Of a stretch of DNA of 64,000 nucleotides, positions 12,083 to 24,100 are shown piece after piece. This DNA is from Azorinus chamasolen (lineage: Eukaryota > Mollusca > Bivalvia > Cardiida > Solecurtidae), in assembly GCA_963576725.1 (NCBI GenBank), contig OY755242.1, positions 3,365,593 through 3,429,592 of the forward strand, written 5' to 3'. How positions within the stretch are numbered: the stretch's first letter is position 1; every line of letters begins with the position of its first letter. The translations under genes were made by a program, and so were the position numbers. The notes under the pieces were generated by a model. It worked only from the letters and a program-made list of their open reading frames with translations, ran no database searches and was not told where the DNA came from.

Positions 12083-12995
12083 TTTTTATGCCCCCAAGAT
12101 CTGATCTGGGAGGCATATTGTTTTTGCCTTGTCTGTTTGTCTGTCTGTTTGTTTATCAGCAACTTTAATATTAGTCCTAACTTTTGAGCCAGTGCAGATA
12201 GAGACTTGATATTTGGCATGCATATGTATATCATAAAGCCGCACATTTTGAGGGGTAACATGTCAAGGTCAAGGTCATCCTTAAAGGTCAAAAGTCAAAT
12301 ATATGGGTCAAATCACTGACTTTAACATTGGCCATAACTTTTGGACCAGTAGAGATAGAGACTTGATATTTGGCATGCTTGTGTATCTTATGAAGTTGCA
12401 CATTTTGAGGGGTGACATGTCAAGTTCATTCTTCAGGGTCAAAGGTCAAATTGTTTGTTTGTCTGTAGCTTTAACATTGGTCATAACTTTTGAGCCAGTA
12501 CAGAAAGAGACCTGATATTTGGCATGCATATGTATCTCATAAAGCCGCACATTTTGAGGGTGACATGTCAATGTCAAGGTCATCCTTAAAGGTCAGAGGT
12601 CAAACATATGGGTCAAATCACAGACTTTAACATTGGCCATAACTTTTGAACCAGTACAGATAGAGACTTGATATGTGGCATGCCTGTGTATCTCATAAAG
12701 GTTCACAGTTTGAGGGGTGACATGTCAATGTCATCCTCCAGGGTCAAAGGTCACCAGCATCAAATTGGCCATAACTTTTGAACAAAAGAGGTAGAGTCTT
12801 GATATTTGGTATGCATGTGTATCTCATGAAGCTGCACAGTTTGGGGGTGACATGTCAAGGTCATCTTTCAGGGTCAAAGGTCACCGACTTTAATATTGGC
12901 CATAACTTTTGAACCAGTAGAGATACAGACTTGATAGTTGGTATACATGTGTTTCTCATTTGGCTACACAGTTTGAGGGGTGACATGTCAAGGTT
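12083..12995. repeat. ~150 bp tandem array with TATGCCCCC end
   Basis: Begins TTTTTATGCCCCCAAGATC, with a hairpin GATCTGATC and a GTCTGTTTGTCTGTCTG tract. About six copies of a unit follow, containing GGCCATAACTTTTGAACCAG, GAGACTTGATATTTGGCATG and GGGGTGACATGTCAA. It lies head to tail with the array ending at 12060 but is a different family. The right end is not sharply defined. Confidence 0.7.
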
Positions 12996-13379
12996 AACGG
13001 AAAATTCAATGGCTTGGATCAAAATTGGAGAAAATGCCCATTATGTATAAGGGATATTTGAGAATTAATAGACATGTGTCTTTGTGTGTTGAAAGTAAGA
13101 AAACTAGATCTAATATGTTTACTTACAAATGTAAATGGATGCATCAACTACTAATACCTACTGCCCGTTAACTCCCCTCCCCCCCCCTCCCCCCCCCACA
13201 CACACTTCCCAGTAGGTCCCCCACTTTATTTTATTTGATGGGGGATTTCCCTCGCCAAATTGATATCCTGGCAGCATCTCTGAAAACATCAAAAAATATT
13301 GAATGTCAAAGGGGTAGAATCATAGCATTGAGCCCTATGGAAATCTATATGTGTGATCCGTAGCAAATTTTGAGTAGTA
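12996..13379. other. No gene seen; C-rich tract
   Basis: Unique-looking DNA with an almost pure C tract at about 13163-13197 followed by CACACACTTCCC. No coding or RNA signal. Confidence 0.4.
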
Positions 13380-13532
13380 CAGGGTTGCCAACCCTCAGGG
13401 AAATTTGAATTTTTTCAAGGTCAGGGAATTGTCAGGGAATTTTGAGAACTATCAGGGAAATTTGAAAATATAGGCAACTGTCAGGAAATTGTCAGGGAAT
13501 TTGGAAAACATAAGAATGAAGGTTATATTTTT

Positions 13533-15245
13533 AGCTCACCAGAGCACTTTTGTGTTCAGGGTGAGCTTTTGTGGTCACCTGATGTCCGTCGGTGTGCACT
13601 GTGCGTCATGCGGTGTGCGTCGTCAGTCGTCAACAATTCATGCTCAGGTCAACTACAAAAGTTATATAAATTATGGCCCTAGGGTAAAAATGGCCCCGCC
13701 CCAGGGATGGCCAGTTTTCCAAAGAAACATATAGTGAAAACTTTGAAAATCTTCTCCTCTGAAACTGTAAGGATCTAAGCTTTCATATATGGCACATAGT
13801 ATCATGTGCAGGTCTTGTACAAAAGTTATTTAAATTATGTCCCTGGGGTCAAAATTGTCCCGCCCCAGGGTGGCCAGTTTTCAATAGAAATGTATAGTGA
13901 AAACTTTGAAAATCTTCTTCTCTGAATCTACAGGGTTCTCAGCTTTCATATTTTACACATAGCATCATGTTCAGGTCCTCTACAAAGGTTATTTAAATTA
14001 TGTCCCTGGGGTCAAAATAGGCCCCGCCCCAGGGGTGCTTGTTTTCTATAGAAACATATAGTTAAACTTCGAAAATCTTCTTTTCTGAAACTAGAAGATT
14101 CTCAACTTTCATATTTTGCACATAGCAACATGTTGGGGTCCTCTACAAAAGTTATATAAATTATGCCCCAGGGGTCAAAATTGGCCCCACCCCAGGGGTA
14201 GCCAGTTTTCAATAGAAATGTATAGTGAAAACTTTGAAAATCTTCTTCACCTAGGTGGCAGTGGTCTAGTGGTAACGCGCTTGACTATCAGTCCGGAGGT
14301 CCGGGGTTCAAATCCCGGTCCCACCCGAAAATTTCAGAGATGCTTTTCCGTGTCTCCAACCCGCACATACTCTCCACCCAGGGTTAAAATGGGTACCTGT
14401 GAGGGTCACTCGCCGGTACTGCGGCTGCATGATTGCGCCATATGTTAGCAGAGCTCAATATTGTAGGCCAATGACTCAATGACCAGGGGAGTAAATGTAC
14501 AGTCGGCTGAGCGTTCATTCGGACTGGAAGTAGACTATAACTAGGCACTTTACTTTCTCTGAATCTACAGGGTTCTCAGCTTTCATATTTTACACATAGC
14601 ATCATGTTCAGGTCCTCTACAAAAGTTATATAAATTATGTCCCTGGGGTCAAAATTGGCCCCGGCCCAGGGGTGCCTTGTTTTCTATAGAAACATATAGT
14701 AAAACTTTGAAAATCTTCTCCTCTGAAACTAGAAGGTTCGTAACTTTCATATTTGGCACATAGCATCATGTTGAGGTCCCCTATAAAAGTTATATAAATT
14801 ATGCCCCTTGGGTCAAAATTGGCCCCGCCCCAGGGGTAGCCATCTTTCGATAGAAATGTATAGTGAAAACTTTGAAAATCTTGTCCTCTGAATTTACAGG
14901 GTTCTCAGCTCTCATATTTGACACATAGCATCATGTTCAGATCCTCTACAAAAGTTATATAAATTATGTCCCAGGGGTCAAAATTGTCCCCGCCCCAGGG
15001 TTAGTACATTTTCAATAGAAACATATAGTGAAAACTTCAAAAATCTTCTCCTCTGAAACTGGAAGGCTCTCAACTTTCACATATGGTACATAGCATCATG
15101 TTATATATATTATGCCCCTGGGGTCAAATTTTGTCCTGCCCCAGGGCCAGCTAGGTTTCTATAGAAACATATAGTGAAAACATTGAAAATATTCTTCTCT
15201 GATTGTCTGGTGAGCGATGTCAGGGCCATTCTGGCCCTCTTGTTT
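13533..15245 (+). mobile_element. Second satellite-carrying AGCTCACC element
   Basis: Starts AGCTCACCAGAGCACTTTTG with a GTTCAGGGTGAGCT hairpin and ends GGTGAGCGATGTCAGGGCCATTC with a hairpin and CTTGTTT, the same ends as 7391-9545. It carries about nine ~165 bp internal units (ATCATGTTCAGGTCCTC, GGCCCCGCCCCAGGGG). A SINE is nested at about 14250-14553. No protein. Confidence 0.75.
14250..14553 (+). mobile_element. tRNA-derived SINE
   Basis: The 5' part folds like a tRNA: GGTGGCAGTGGTCTAGTGG (A box) and GGGGTTCAAATCCCGG (B box) with GTCCCACC closing the acceptor stem. A non-tRNA body follows (GATGCTTTTCCGTGTCTCC, GGGTTAAAATGGGTACCTG) and ends near GGCACTTTA. The interrupted satellite unit resumes at CTCTGAATCTACAGGG, so the insertion borders are clear. 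The body makes this a retroposon, not a functional tRNA gene. There is no poly(A) tail. Confidence 0.75.
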
Positions 15246-15366
15246 AAAAAATCCGTAACATAGTACAGAAACTATGACAGAAAGACCAAATTCCGCGATG
15301 AAATGTGTCAAGGAAATTTGAAATTATGTCAGGTAATTTTGTGTCTTCTGGTTTGTGGCAACCCTT

Positions 15367-16168
15367 TCAGTATATTCACTTCCCATATTTGTTTCTCAAC
15401 ACAAGGTACAGTAGTCGTGTAGGCATAGTCCAATTATTATCAATAACTTGTTGACATTTATACAGGTGATACGCTTCGTTAAAAATATACAATGTATAAT
15501 GCTATTATAAGTCTAAATCTGTGCAGATATGGATACGCCCTTGCAAACAGAGCAACCTTTTATATGTGGTCATGGCCTGCTATGCTTGCTTATAAAATAA
15601 TATAAGACAATATACAAGATAATTATCTCCAGTCTAGTAAACCATAATAAGGTTTTTTTTTATAGCTCTACTATTCGAAGAAATGGAGAGCAATTAGTCA
15701 CCCTCACGTCTGAGGCGTTGCATGTTAAGATTTTCTATCAACCTACAATCAGGCATATATCTCCAAAGCTGGTGCTTATGTTGCATATTAATTTGACCAA
15801 TAACATCAAACCTTGACCCCAACCTTCAAGGAGGACAATTCTAGATAATGACAAACGTCCAGTTACAGCAGCGACATGCTAGGATCTCTACTGTGGCGCA
15901 AGCCGAATGTGAATCACACATTACTGTTTAATTCTTTTATTTTCACAACAAATGTAAAAATAAATAAATGTTTCGATTTGAACACACTTTTTTTTACACA
16001 CTGTGCTAAGAAAATCATATTACTTTTCTTGAAAATCCTTTAATTTCCGATTAAAGTTTTACCACTGTAAGCTGGGGACGTTTTTGGATAGGTGGCCATT
16101 TTTAAAAAAATTCCCATGATCCGACTGGTCACGTGTGTCCTAATATGCAAATAGCATGTCATATAATA
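15367..16168. other. No gene seen
   Basis: AT-rich unique-looking DNA. A T-rich acceptor-like stretch at about 15652-15664 is followed at once by stops in the frame that would need to be open, so no exon is called. Confidence 0.4.
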
Positions 16169-16529
16169 CAGTGCTCCCTCTCTACAATGGCACCCTTTGG
16201 GATACGAATATTGTATGTGTTGTTCAGAGGGAGTTGTTATAGGAAGGAAAAATCAAACATAATTAGCTTGTTTGCAGATCCCCAGATAAGGTGTATTTCG
16301 AGAACTAAAACCGTTATGCCTCAAGGAAACCCTATGTTGTGACCATTCTTTAGAATCGTCACAAAGTGACGATTCTAAAGAGTGGTCACAACAAAGGGTT
16401 TAATGGAGGAATAAAGAAAATACAATGGAAAAAGATTGTATCTGGAGCCTTGTTGTTTCGGAAACAGTGACATCCGTTGTTGTATGGAGGGAATCGTTAT
16501 TGGGAGGCTGTTGTAGGAAGGGAGCACTG
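16169..16529. mobile_element. TA-flanked MITE, family E (CAGTGCTCCCTC ends)
   Basis: The left end CAGTGCTCCCTCTCTACAAT and right end GTAGGAAGGGAGCACTG are inverted and flanked by TA. The centre is a hairpin TTTAGAATCGTCACAAAGTG / GACGATTCTAAAG. Two 361 bp relatives lie in the duplicated units at 31540 and 45847. The ends suggest pogo-type mobilisation. No transposase. Confidence 0.8.
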
Positions 16530-18401
16530 TATGTCAGAGCCAAAAAAATACCCTTGTTATGAGTAATCATAAATAGTCTGTCTCTATATTTAGTCTGTCT
16601 CTATATTTAGGTATTAAAATTTCTTAATTGACATTCATGTTAGAAAGGGTAATTTCTATCGTTTGAAAAGATGAAGAAGTTATGAACAGGGTAAGGGTTA
16701 ATATTGGCTGCTTGGAATCAGAAAATCACGTTCCTTGGTTTCTTATGCTTATATCTCACTATTATATATCCCACAAAGAATGAAGAGCTGAACTTTTTAC
16801 AATCTGACTGTAGTGTACATTTTATAATAATTTAAAAAATTGCACACAACAATTACTTTTCATGCAAAAAGTTGTAAATTAGTACAGTTCTGTGAATTTA
16901 TATTCATATTATTGAAATATATAATTATGCATGGATTCAGTGATTAAAAAGACAGGCTTCATGATCATTTGGATTTATTTGAAATTCATAAACCAACAAC
17001 AGATCAACAAATCTTCTGATCACATACCCTAATTATTGTCAGTATTCAAATTGCCCTAATTAGAATGACACTCTAGTGCACATAGTGCAGGTCCTGATCA
17101 AACAGCTGAAGAAGCAGTTTGATCAGTGTACACTATTAGCTACTATACAACTATATTTAGATTATATTGAAATGGTGCAAATTGACTTGTTCAGCCTTAC
17201 AAACCCATGAATAGAGTTTTGGTGTCTGAATACTATGGGTAATAGTGTAGGACTGTAGCTGCTGGTAAGGGCAAACTTGGTTAGAAAAGATCCGCTAGTT
17301 GTTAAACGCTGGCTAATTGAGGTCTAAAACAGTTTGCATTGTCGACAAGGTTGGATTTCACTGAATTTTCAAAGTAGAATGATCTATCGTTGTTTATTGA
17401 TAGAGATTATTTAGTATGAAAAGCTATTATTTGCAATATAATTTTCCATGTCCTACAGTATAGATCATGGTTTCTGTAGACCAGAATAGAACACATACAA
17501 TATAATATAGTTTCCAAATGCTATCTGTATTTGTATAGCTAACATAATTTGCTTACAATGAATATTAGAATTTACCCTTTACTCCATTAAAACACCTTTG
17601 CCAACACAATAGAGGCAGATCAGATAGGTCATGTAGGAACGGTCTGACCAAGGTCTGTTTTGTTTGCTTATGATATATTAATTATAGATATGACTCCAGT
17701 TTCTGAAATGGAACACTTTGCTGTGTTCATATGGTATTTGAAAAACAAAAACATTAATAATGAATATTCATGGCGTAAATGTTTAGTAACAATATACAGT
17801 AGACAAAACTGCTTAACTGTCACCTTGTGTTTTATCATATTGTAAAGTTATGAAACAATTGTTTGGACAATTTGCATGTAGACAACTTGCATTCAGGCTT
17901 GACTTCCCCAGTCATTAGACAGCAATTATTTTTTTGTAAATCGGTAGGTAAAGGGTAGGGACTCTATGTTAAAAAAAAGAAGACTGTGTGAAGTATTTTT
18001 CTCTTTAAATAGAAATTGAAATGTGACGGTTTAGCAGTTTTGCTGAATGTAGACATATAAAATATTAGTCTATAGAATGTTGAAAAGTACTGAAACTGCC
18101 ATGCTATGAGTCGTTTTAATATTGTTATCTGGCCATCAAAACATATAAGGTTCACTGTGTTAGTGTACCAACATATCACAATTACCTCTAGTTGATGTAG
18201 ATATAACTCATGTTTTATCAATATACATATTTACAATAGTAGATCTCATTTACAATCTTATATAGAGATAATGTTTTGTTGGCATTTGTTACTCTTTGTA
18301 CACTAAGTAATGTTTCGTCTGCAAAAATTGTTGTCTGCTTCAATTACTTAATTATTAAAATAAAAGTTGTCAGGTTTTTGGCAAAATTATCATCTAAGAT
18401 G
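16530..18401. other. 1.9 kb with no recognisable gene
   Basis: AT-rich DNA with a short hairpin at about 17093-17138 (CTGATCAAACAGCTG / CAGTTTGATCAG) and a decayed B-type core near 17610-17665. Short frames on both strands have no domain or splice support. Confidence 0.45.
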
Positions 18402-18475
18402 GAGTCAAACATTTTGGATCCTGATGAGACGCCACATTATGTGGCATCTCATCTTGAGCCAAACTGTTTGCATAG
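18402..18475. repeat. Core of a family D MITE
   Basis: GATCCTGATGAGACGCCAC and GTGGCATCTCATCTTGAGCC form the hairpin seen in the complete D copies at 31985 and 42656. The outer CCCTTTCGCTGCC ends are missing or decayed here. Confidence 0.55.
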
Positions 18476-18623
18476 GTAATGACGGTTTAGCCTTTGTAGG
18501 CAAAGAGTTACTTCCAAAATTAATAAAAAAAAAGAAAAATGCTCAAGTACTCGACGACTGTTCTTAATAGCTGAAATGATTTGTTTAAATTGCAATATGC
18601 AGAACTGTAGATATTAGAAGTAT

Positions 18624-18873
18624 TTAACTCTTCGCTTGCTATTCATGTCAATATACCTACCTGTAAATAGTGAAGACCCAGATGAGACAGCTCCTACAGG
18701 AGCTGTCTCATCAGGGTCTGCACTATTTACAAGTTGATTGTGCAACTAATGCACTCCACAGCAGTGATTGCACAGCGAAATACTTGTACACAGTGAAGAT
18801 ATATGTAATTATACAACAGGGCATGGGTAAAGAAGGAGAAATGTATTTTAAAATTCAGCAAGCGAAGGGTTAA
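18624..18873. mobile_element. piggyBac-like MITE, family F
   Basis: TTAACTCTTCGCTTGC on the left and GCAAGCGAAGGGTTAA on the right are inverted ends at TTAA. The core hairpin is GACCCAGATGAGACAGCTCC / GGAGCTGTCTCATCAGGGTC with flanking AAATAGTG / CACTATTT. Non-autonomous. Confidence 0.75.
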
Positions 18874-19099
18874 AAATCTATGCAATATTATTTTCTATAT
18901 TTCTCCTTCAAACCATTATAGTACTTATTATGCCAACAGCATGAAGTATAACTTTGAAATAAAAACAATGGAAAGAATTAATTTGTACTCCTCTTATCTA
19001 ACATGAGAAATGCATATTTTGCTATTGAAAACAACTGTGTACTCAGACCAGCCATAGTTTACTGCCAGTTTTACATTGGTTACTAATATGGTAGTGTAA

Positions 19100-19364
19100 T
19101 GCAGTAAAACCTCTCTAAACCATGATTCTAGTAGACACTAATTACTTTTTTGCAGGTGGCTACTTAATGCAGGGCGAAAGCCACACAGAAAGCTCCTGTA
19201 AGAAGTTTTCTGCAGGACTTTCATCCTGCATATTCAAGCAGCCAGATGCCTAAAAGTGTTATTATTACAGGAGCTTTCTGTATGGCTTTCACCCTGCATT
19301 ACACAGCTATCTGCCTAAAACGTTTTCTCTACTAGAATCCCGGTTTAGAGAGTGTTCTGTTGTA
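19100..19364. mobile_element. Diverged relative of the 234-447 MITE
   Basis: CAGTAAAACCTCTCTAAACC and CGGTTTAGAGAGTGTTCTG form decayed terminal inverted repeats, with internal GCAGAAAGCTCC-type hairpin pieces present in three tandem fragments. It is older than the copy at 234 judging by mismatches. Confidence 0.6.
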
Positions 19365-19899
19365 GTGTATACTGATGCAACAGCTGTTCTAGGTTACACT
19401 TACCAAAGCTATGATAAATATGTTATGTTTTCAACATACGCAGAAATAAACTCAGATATAAGTGAAGAAATGAGTTACTCTTAGTTATCCCAATATCTTC
19501 ACTTCTACTGCACTTCTTATACTAATTCATCGGATTCAGCAAGTAATATATCGGTCACAAAACTATAAGTCATATGTGCTTTACACTAAGAGGATGCACT
19601 TGGACCGTAAGAACATGCAGGAAAACTAAAAGTAATGAACTTTGTAATGTGTCTTTATCAATTCTGACGATCTAGACCTGGACTGGTAAAGCCACTGTGT
19701 TAAAGGCATTTCGAGAGGAATGTTGACCCATTAACCCCATGCTGTGTATTTTGGGTGCTGACTTTTAGGCATCTAATATACAAACTGATAAGGCCGGCTA
19801 CTATCACAGAGGATCAAGGTATAATTGCATATCCCTGACTATGGACCCTGACTGGATACTGCAGGAGCACTCCAGGGAATCAATAATCAGCACAGCTGG
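19365..19899. other. Downstream flank of gene B, nothing recognised
   Basis: Unique-looking DNA on the 3' side of the minus-strand exon at 19900-20242. No repeat or RNA gene seen. Confidence 0.4.
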
Positions 19900-20242
19900 T
19901 CAGTGTATTAGGTGGGGGGGGCACTTATGAAGGAACTTTGAGATGCCCTTAAGATATAATATAAGTCGGGAGGTAAACAGAGTTTTTTTTGAAACAACGC
20001 ATGACTTTTCGTCATATCTAGACTTCTTCGTCTCCATCAAAGTCTTTGTTGGTGGTGATGAATTTTTAATTCTCCTTGGATCTGATGGAGACATCTGAGA
20101 TGGTTTCCTGAGACTCTCTGTCCGCTCTAAAACGCTCTTCGTTATGTTATCAAGCAGCTCCTCCATATATCCATATGTTTTTGGCACTTTTTCTGTGTAG
20201 CAACTGTATGTTGCAGTTTGTTTAGAATAACATCTGTGAACT
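19900..20242 (-). CDS. Terminal exon of minus-strand gene B
   Basis: On the minus strand a strong acceptor (a run of T then GTTTCCAG) precedes this exon. One base completes the CA left by the exon at 25513-25570. The frame stays open for 113 residues to a stop at 19900 and includes YTEKVPKTYGYMEELLDNIT and a Ser/Pro/Lys-rich stretch (SPSDPRRIKNSSPPTKTLME). The predicted whole protein is about 147 residues, small and basic near its end. The last ~30 residues look less protein-like, so a further splice or a frameshift is possible. No family recognised. Confidence 0.5.
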
Positions 20243-20599
20243 CTGGAAACAAAAAAAATAATGTGATGTTAGATTCTTTCTATATGCCCATCAAAAGACT
20301 GGTAGTATATGTGAAACGTAATGTCGTGCAGGTGTGGTCGAGCAGTTTGTATCGGAGTGTCACAAATCTTGTTGAAAATGTTAGTGGTAATATAACAGCC
20401 CCTGAATTAGCAAACAATGCCTGTTTTAGCATTATCCGGGGAAGTTCGCTAACCATATAAATAGTCACAGGGACTTTTGAGTTATGGTCCTTGGATTAGC
20501 TAATTTCTTGTTTTTGCCCTTGTTCACCTTCTGTGTCAACAAATTTTAATCCAAACTAAGTGAACTTGATGGCTATAACATCTCGGCTATGTTCTATAA

Positions 20600-20834
20600 T
20601 CGTTTGCTCCATAGACTATTTTTAGACCGAACCTCTTTGAATGAATCTACCCAAAAGGACCATTTACTAGAGAAAAGTAAAATTTTAGAATTTTGTAGTT
20701 TGAAACCATTGTGATAAATAGAGCATTTGCTCCTATAGGAGCAAATGCTCTATTTATAAATCACAATGGTTTCAAGAATTAGCACTGATCAATGAGCCAT
20801 TCCACTCTAACAAGACAGTGTTTAAAGGGTTAAA
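20600..20834. mobile_element. piggyBac-like MITE, family C
   Basis: Core hairpin AACCATTGTGATAAATAGAG ... GAGCATTTGCTCCTATAGGAGCAAATGCTC, followed after the arm by AATGGTTTCAAG. Outer parts CTCCATAGACTATTTTTAGA and AAAGGGTTAA match the complete C copies in the duplicated units. Non-autonomous. Confidence 0.7.
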
Positions 20835-21162
20835 ACTGCTAGGAGAGGTTTCCAGATCTTAGGAGATGTACCAGATCTTAGGTGCAGTTTCGTGAAATGA
20901 TTGACTTAATATCATACCAAGTTTAGGCTAATTAATTATGCACAAAACAAATAAGAGTGATAAATGGGCAAAAGTGTATCCAGTATTTTTTTCATTTCAA
21001 AAGTGGAAGCTAAGTACTATAAAACAACTGAACAGTCAAAAAGTATCATTCTTACTTCTAATACATTTTAGTACAATACATAACTACGTGTATGTACCAA
21101 CTGAATTTTTGGAATTCAGTGTATTATTGTTATGAAGTTGCTATATCTTTCTAAGTAGCTAT
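20835..21162. other. Intron of gene B, nothing recognised
   Basis: AT-rich DNA up to the 3' end of the Naiad element. No feature seen. Confidence 0.4.
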
Positions 21163-24100
21163 AAATGGAAAAGTAGTAAAGTCATGCAGGCAAAGCCACA
21201 TGCAAGACGCAACCACCACCAAAACACCGATAGACAGCATGACACACACACACAACCACACACCCAAACGCACACGCACACACACACACACACGAAATGA
21301 ACACAGAAAACACCAAAAGACACACAAGAACCAGGGACAAACGTTCCACAACATGAACAAACCACAAGCACAAAGACGCAATGCAAACAAAAGGAAGGGT
21401 GACAAAGAGAGTACCGCCTTGGCACGGTCAGCAGCAAAAACACAACTGGGGGTTTAAACCGGTTTACGGACGTCCTAACCTCACACTTCTCTCAAAGTCA
21501 CCCTAGCTTTACAAATATTGTAAATAAAGGTATCCCCGCTGGACTTACCCACAACATAGACGACGGTGAACACAGGACAACATGTAAAACATAGCATAAT
21601 AACTGTGACAATCCGTCAAATATGTACTCAATGACTTTGCTGAAGTCAGAGCACCTGCAGGTAAGCCGTTAAGGGCACGACAGGGAAAAAATAATACATG
21701 AGTCTGGTAAGCTCCTCCTGTATCCAAGTTTAAGAGTATACCATCATAGAGTACTACCCTCGGCCTGTCATCGCGCAAGCAAAGAGGGAAGCGTAGCTAC
21801 CGACTGTAAAAGGGTCGATAACCAAACATGCAGTGTGTTGCAATATAATAGGATCATAACCTTTCTTTTTAAATTTTTTAATGCGTTTTATAAACAAATC
21901 ATGAAAATGGATATGACCCCGAATTTTCCTAAGTTTGTAGATAACATCCCCATAAAATTCTGGTTGAGAAATGCCTTGTCGCAGTAACGTCCGTAGATTG
22001 CAATTATATTTACTAATGAGAGGTAAATTTCGATAATAAAATTTAGAAAAGGTTTTCCGAAGTTTGTGATATCTGTAACCTTGCTTAAGAAGTTTATCAG
22101 TTATAACTACATTACGTCTGTTAAAATCTTCAAGCAAAGAACAGGCTCGGGCAAACCTAATAAGTTGAGAAATATAAACACCATAAGATGTAGAACGTGG
22201 CACATCCCCATCTAGAAAAGGATAATTAACAATTTTAAAATTAAAATCTTCTCTTTTATCGTATACTTTGGACGAAACTTTATCATTTGTAATTGAAAGA
22301 TTCAAATCTAGAAATGAAGCACTAATGTCAGACTGATTAGCTTTGTTTAAAGACAGTTCTTTTGGGTAGATTGAAGAAACCATAGTATCAAAATAAGGAT
22401 TATCTAAATTCAAAATATCGTCTAAATACCTTGAAGTTTTATTAAAAGCATAAACAATATCGGTCTGTGTATCAGGTTTTAAGCTAAGCATAAAATCCCT
22501 CTCGTAGCAATACAAAAACAAATCTGCAACAAGAGGGGCACAATTTGTACCCATGGGTATACCAACAACTTGACGATATATGGTATCTCCATAACGCACA
22601 AATATATTATCTAAAAGAAAGGTAAGAGATCTACAAACATCAAGGCAAGTCCACATTGTGTAATGTTCAACTTCTGAATTCGAAAAGAATGAACGTTGAA
22701 CATTACAAGCAATGAACATTTTGTTTTCTCTGGCAAAGGTTTTTTCTATTAATTTAATAAGTCTATCCTTTATAAGATGGTGAGGTAGAGTAGTATAGAG
22801 TGTAGAGAAATCATAAGAGCTCAGTAAAGAAATGTTATACTGTTCATTTTCAAGTTTTGTTAAAACATCATTTGAATTTTTTATGGACCAAAAAACATTA
22901 ATACCAGAATTTTCATATATTTTATCACAGTAGCGTTTAACATGTTCTTTGATCGTAGTAAGACAGGACGTCAAAAGTATAGATAATTTAGTAGTGGTAC
23001 AACAGCTAGAGTTGGCAATAAAACGCGACTTATAAGGGTTTTTATGTAGTTTCGGAATCCAGTACAAAGTAGAAAGTTTATGTTGTTTTATGTTAGGACC
23101 AGACTTAAAATCATTGCACATTTTTACATGTTCCGAGACTATATCTTTTTCAGGTGTTTGAACTGTTATATAAGTTTTTGAATCAGTTAGCTCCTTCTTT
23201 AAAACATCAACATAATACAATCTTCAAATAATGATTACATTGTTTGATGCCTTGTCAGCAGGAACAAGAACATAATCTGAATGAAAATTAGAAATGTTTT
23301 TCTTCAAGTAGCGAAATGTAACTCTAGGTCGAGGTGGTAAAAGATGGTTATTTGATTTGTAAAAAGTTATTCGTGTATCAATAATATCGAAAATACATTT
23401 CTTCCAATCCGAAAGGGCATTAACATCAGCATGTTCTCGTCGACACCATTTGATGCAGAATTCTTGAATAGCTTCCGCAATATGAGTTCGACAAGCGTCA
23501 AAATCAATAAGGGAAGGTAATCTATATTTAGGTCCTTTAGTTAGGAGGGTCCTGAGACGTTTATCCTTAATGATATCAAAATTACCAGTAATGACATGAC
23601 CAACTGGTTTATAGCAAAAGCTAGAAATGCTACAATCTCAAGAAATAGGGGTATTAACATCAATATTTAAGTCAGAGACAATTTTATTGTAGTTCAAAAT
23701 AACATTTCTAATAGGTTTATTATATTTATAACAGATGATAGGTGATTCAGAGTTGATGAAATATTTGGGAATAGCATCGATTACATTCTTATCACGAAAT
23801 ATACTTTGAATATCAATAAAATCGATACCTTTATTTAGGAACTGAAGTTTCAGAAAATGTCTTTTATGTTCAGATTCTTTATCAATACGTGGACGAAGAA
23901 CATGCTGTGTGTAACTTTGTATAAGTGAGGCAGTATTAATTAACGGATCTGTACGCATATAGATTTTATCAGCCTCTTCGTCTATTGACTTAAGACAGGA
24001 AAAGGGTAAAGACGATAAACAAGATAACATAGAATGTTTACCAGTTTGTTTTAGAATAGTATGTAAATTATGAATAGACATATTACGACGTAATTTACGC

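Larger units (their letters stand above)
13380..15366. mobile_element. TIR element (CAGGGTTGCCA ends) interrupted by a later insertion
   Basis: CAGGGTTGCCAACCCTCAGG on the left and TGGCAACCCT on the right (15357-15366) are inverted ends. The sequence just inside them carries the same phrases (GTCAGGGAATT, AAGGAAATTTGAAATTATG). Everything between about 13533 and 15245 is a separate satellite element inserted later. CAGGG-type ends suggest an hAT-like MITE, but I could not confirm an 8 bp target duplication. Confidence 0.5.

Noticed and set aside
14255..14330. Possible tRNA gene
   Set aside because: A and B boxes are present, but the sequence continues into a ~230 bp SINE body and interrupts a satellite unit, so it is a SINE head rather than a tRNA gene.
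21151..21457. Cys/Val-rich reading frames on the minus strand near both Naiad 3' ends
   Set aside because: They run across the (CA)n tract in the 3' UTR and are the translation of a microsatellite.
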